From: Phoronis australis
Lineage: Eukaryota > Phoronida > Phoronidae
Direction: 5' to 3'
Length of the DNA stretch: 64,000 nt
NCBI GenBank assembly: GCA_002633005.1
Contig: NMRA01000002.1
Location: forward strand, 134,804 to 198,803
The notes under the pieces were generated by a model that worked only from the letters and a program-made list of their open reading frames with translations, made no database searches and had not been told where the DNA came from. Each line of letters starts with the position of its first letter. The first letter of the stretch is position 1. Shown here piece by piece: positions 61,574 through 64,000 of the stretch. Position numbers and translations under genes: made by a program.

Positions 61574-64000
61574 AGGTCAGTGCATCATTATCTAATACAG
61601 ATAAGGACAAGACAGGTTCAAATAATTAATAATCAGAAGAATTACAGAAAACATGAATGTTATTTTTAAATCCGGTTAAAAATATAATGTAACGGTATTT
61701 CGTAACCTTGCATGTAAGGAGCAAAACTGACGCGGATTAATAACCACACAGTATGTGAAGATTGTCAATGATGTGGTTGCTGTCAAAATGTATGAATGGC
61801 ACATCACCTGAAGCAATGGGTGCCAAAAATTTATATTATCAAAATGGAAAGAATTTTTTACAGGTAATACTATAATGGGTAAATCTGGACAAACAATCTG
61901 AGCATCCAGACACTCCAAGTGCATGGTTGAATTTGAGTCTTTTACCCTGTTCACAAACTACTGGAAAATTGACCCCTTCTTTTGGGCTGAATCGCCAATG
62001 TTTTCACTGTCATTTTAGCCAGTGAAACTGCTAACGTTTTCAACACACTCGTGGTAGCCTAGTGTGAGAAAATCGTCCTTAAAACTCAGTGACATAAAAT
62101 CACGTTCCATCAAAGAAACTTAGACCACTTACCACTGTGAGTGACTATAAAATTTATCTCAATTTGTTCCTTGCTCAGATGAGAAGTGGATTTTGGTCCC
62201 GAAAACTAAGAACCGACAGCTTGACATTCATGAAGACCTCGATCAGTTAATAAAATGACCCACCGCAACCCGGGTCAATTTGTAGAGTCTCTAGCAATAA
62301 CAAACATTCAGCTCTTTTCAAGCTAAAAAATCACATCTATTGTGATTTTAAAAAATTTTGAGACAATTTTCATAACAGTAAATGTTGAAAATCAAAAGAA
62401 GCTTTTGTGACAGAGGGTGAGTTTATAAATATTTTAAGAGTCTGGAACAATGTCAGTTTCCACTTTGTTTCGCCCTGTTGTGTTAAGGTTATGTTGGACC
62501 CTAGAAAGATATTCAAATATCTCATAAACGACTGGTAGTATTCATAAGAAAGTTTCAGATACTATGTGTCACACGCTGTTCTCCAAATTGTTAGGAATTC
62601 TTTTCAGTATGTGCCACTTTTGAATGAGGGGTGTCAAATTAAGATTTTTGATTAGTTTTCTACACATATGTAGACACTAGGTACAAAGTACACAGATTTG
62701 TTGATAAGGTATTAAATAACCTAAATCTATGAAGATATCAGTAGGTAAACCTTAGGTCAGCAACCAACAGGGCTATGAACCTGGTGTTATGCATATCAGG
62801 GGTGTCAAATTACAACTGGTGGCAGCCTGATAATTTTGTGGAGCCTGTGGTCTCATAGTGTTGGCAGGCCATGTGCATGTGACCCACGAATAATCTTCAA
62901 TACTTCAAATGGATATTCAACGCAAACAAGTCATGCTAGATTAATATACCCGTAAGCAGAATTTCCAACAAGCTAAGCAAAATGTACAACCAGAGGGTGT
63001 ACACAATTTTTTTCTGAAAATACACCCAAGTCGTATACAGGCCCTAAATTCCTCGATTTTGGGGCAGAATATCGGCCCAATTCCCCTCTGAAGAATATTG
63101 AAAAATCATGCAAAATTCCACTCATGATGTCCAAAAATTCCTCTCAAATGATTTAAAATTTCCCACTAGGTTCGATTCACTTGTTACTCGCACAGGTAGC
63201 TATTTGAAAGACCACAAAATGTTAGTTTTGGCTTCTCGAGGAAGAGCCTACATGGGGTTTTGCAGCAGGGTGGGGGTGCTTAATTTATGGTGATTGGGAT
63301 GTAACATTTTTCCCTCACTCCGAAATATCCCCATCTCAGAAGGCACAGGTATCTTTCTCCTGTGGATGAACGAGGGCCCTGGTGAAGAAGCAGGTCATAG
63401 TATTAGGCATAGAGACTAGGTGGATGTCTCATAGATCAGCAACTGCCTCTAGTTACCGTACTTCAATAGGACACAGTAAAGTGTATTTAAGTGCCGTTTA
63501 CACTTACAAACTTGGCACGGATCAGCTGACACGGAACAAGTTGTACTAGTGTTTAAACGGACTGACACGGAGCAAATTGACACCGCGGTGACAAATTTTT
63601 GCCACCCGTTTGTGAGTTAGAGCAATTTGCACCTGAACATCTTATGCCGTGTCAATTATAAGTCTAAACGTGAAACTGGAGCAAGGCGGAAAGGATCATC
63701 TCAACTGCGCTTGAGCAATGACCTTCATATGGGTTCTTTGTCACTGCAACTCTCGTCATTTGTAAACCATGTGTGATCCACTCTTTCCAGCCTGCAATTT
63801 CCGTCTTGCCACCGTTAGTGAGTTGTGTGTGTAAATGGTCCCTTGACACGGGTCAATTTGCTCAGTGTCAGTTGCGCAGGGCCAAAAGTTGATGTCTAAA
63901 TGGGACTTTAGTCATAATGTAGGCATTCAGTACAACAAAAACACTTACTGTTCAGTGCTGTTAATAGTCAGGGACAATAGGTCAAGTGCAGCATGGCAAC
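61574..64000. other. Region upstream of the AIG1-like gene
   Basis: It should contain the distal promoter. No other exon is visible. The only structure is the TIR element at 63488-63912. Confidence 0.5.
63488..63912. repeat. Non-autonomous element with GACACGG internal repeats
   Basis: The left end AAGTGCCGTTTACACTTACA and the reverse-complemented right end AAAGTCCCATTTAGACATCA are related inverted termini. Inside, TGACACGGA(A/G)CAA(A/G)TTG words recur (near 63521, 63570, and as TTGACACGGGTCAATTTG near 63842). The 425-bp element has no coding potential. Confidence 0.6.

Overview
This is animal nuclear DNA, most likely from a non-vertebrate (marine invertebrate) metazoan. The genes are split by GT-AG introns of up to about 7 kb. 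They encode animal families: adenylate kinase 2, an AIG1/ADTRP-type membrane hydrolase, and an Ig-Sushi-TSP1 receptor. The DNA is AT-rich and full of fossil transposons. I cannot fix the phylum from the sequence: a cnidarian or an invertebrate deuterostome would both fit. No prokaryotic features (operons, CRISPR, RBS) are present.

Layout. (1) About 1.3-17.7 kb, + strand: a type I membrane receptor assembled from phase-1 exons: signal peptide, an Ig domain (with an apparent 1-nt deletion), two Sushi/CCP modules, one thrombospondin type-1 repeat, one membrane helix and a tail of about 230 residues. Its introns hold a T2/Kolobok-like element with a THAP domain carrying a nonsense codon (3.6-5.3 kb) and an antisense LINE remnant (13.6-14.8 kb). 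(2) 17.7-23.5 kb: intergenic, with a decayed mariner-like transposase and several small repeats. (3) 23.5-39.6 kb, + strand: a complete five-exon adenylate kinase 2 gene. Intron 1 carries an antisense LINE remnant and a 1.3-kb inverted-repeat element. Intron 2 carries a 1.5-kb THAP transposon that was itself split by a 750-bp insertion flanked by a 9-bp duplication. (4) 39.6-47.8 kb: intergenic, with fold-back elements. (5) 47.87-48.66 kb, + strand: an intact single-exon gene for a basic protein of five tandem Cys/His modules. Their spacing matches the zinc-binding module of plant SHI/STY/LRP1 (DUF702) transcription factors. (6) 48.7-53.3 kb: intergenic, with a four-unit diverged tandem array and a long-TIR MITE. 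(7) 53.3-61.6 kb, - strand: an AIG1-like gene with five shared exons after either of two first exons (59.8 or 61.4 kb). Both first exons end in the same phase and both encode the catalytic-Thr segment. (8) 61.6-64 kb: upstream DNA with a TIR element at the edge.

The genes do not form an obvious pathway. AK2 balances adenine nucleotides in the mitochondrial intermembrane space, the AIG1-like protein is a predicted lipid (FAHFA-type) hydrolase, the receptor looks like a recognition or adhesion molecule with immune-type modules, and the five-module protein is probably nuclear. The strongest candidates for something undescribed are the five-module SHI-type protein in an animal, the duplicated first exons of the AIG1-like gene, and the Ig-CCP-CCP-TSP1-TM receptor.
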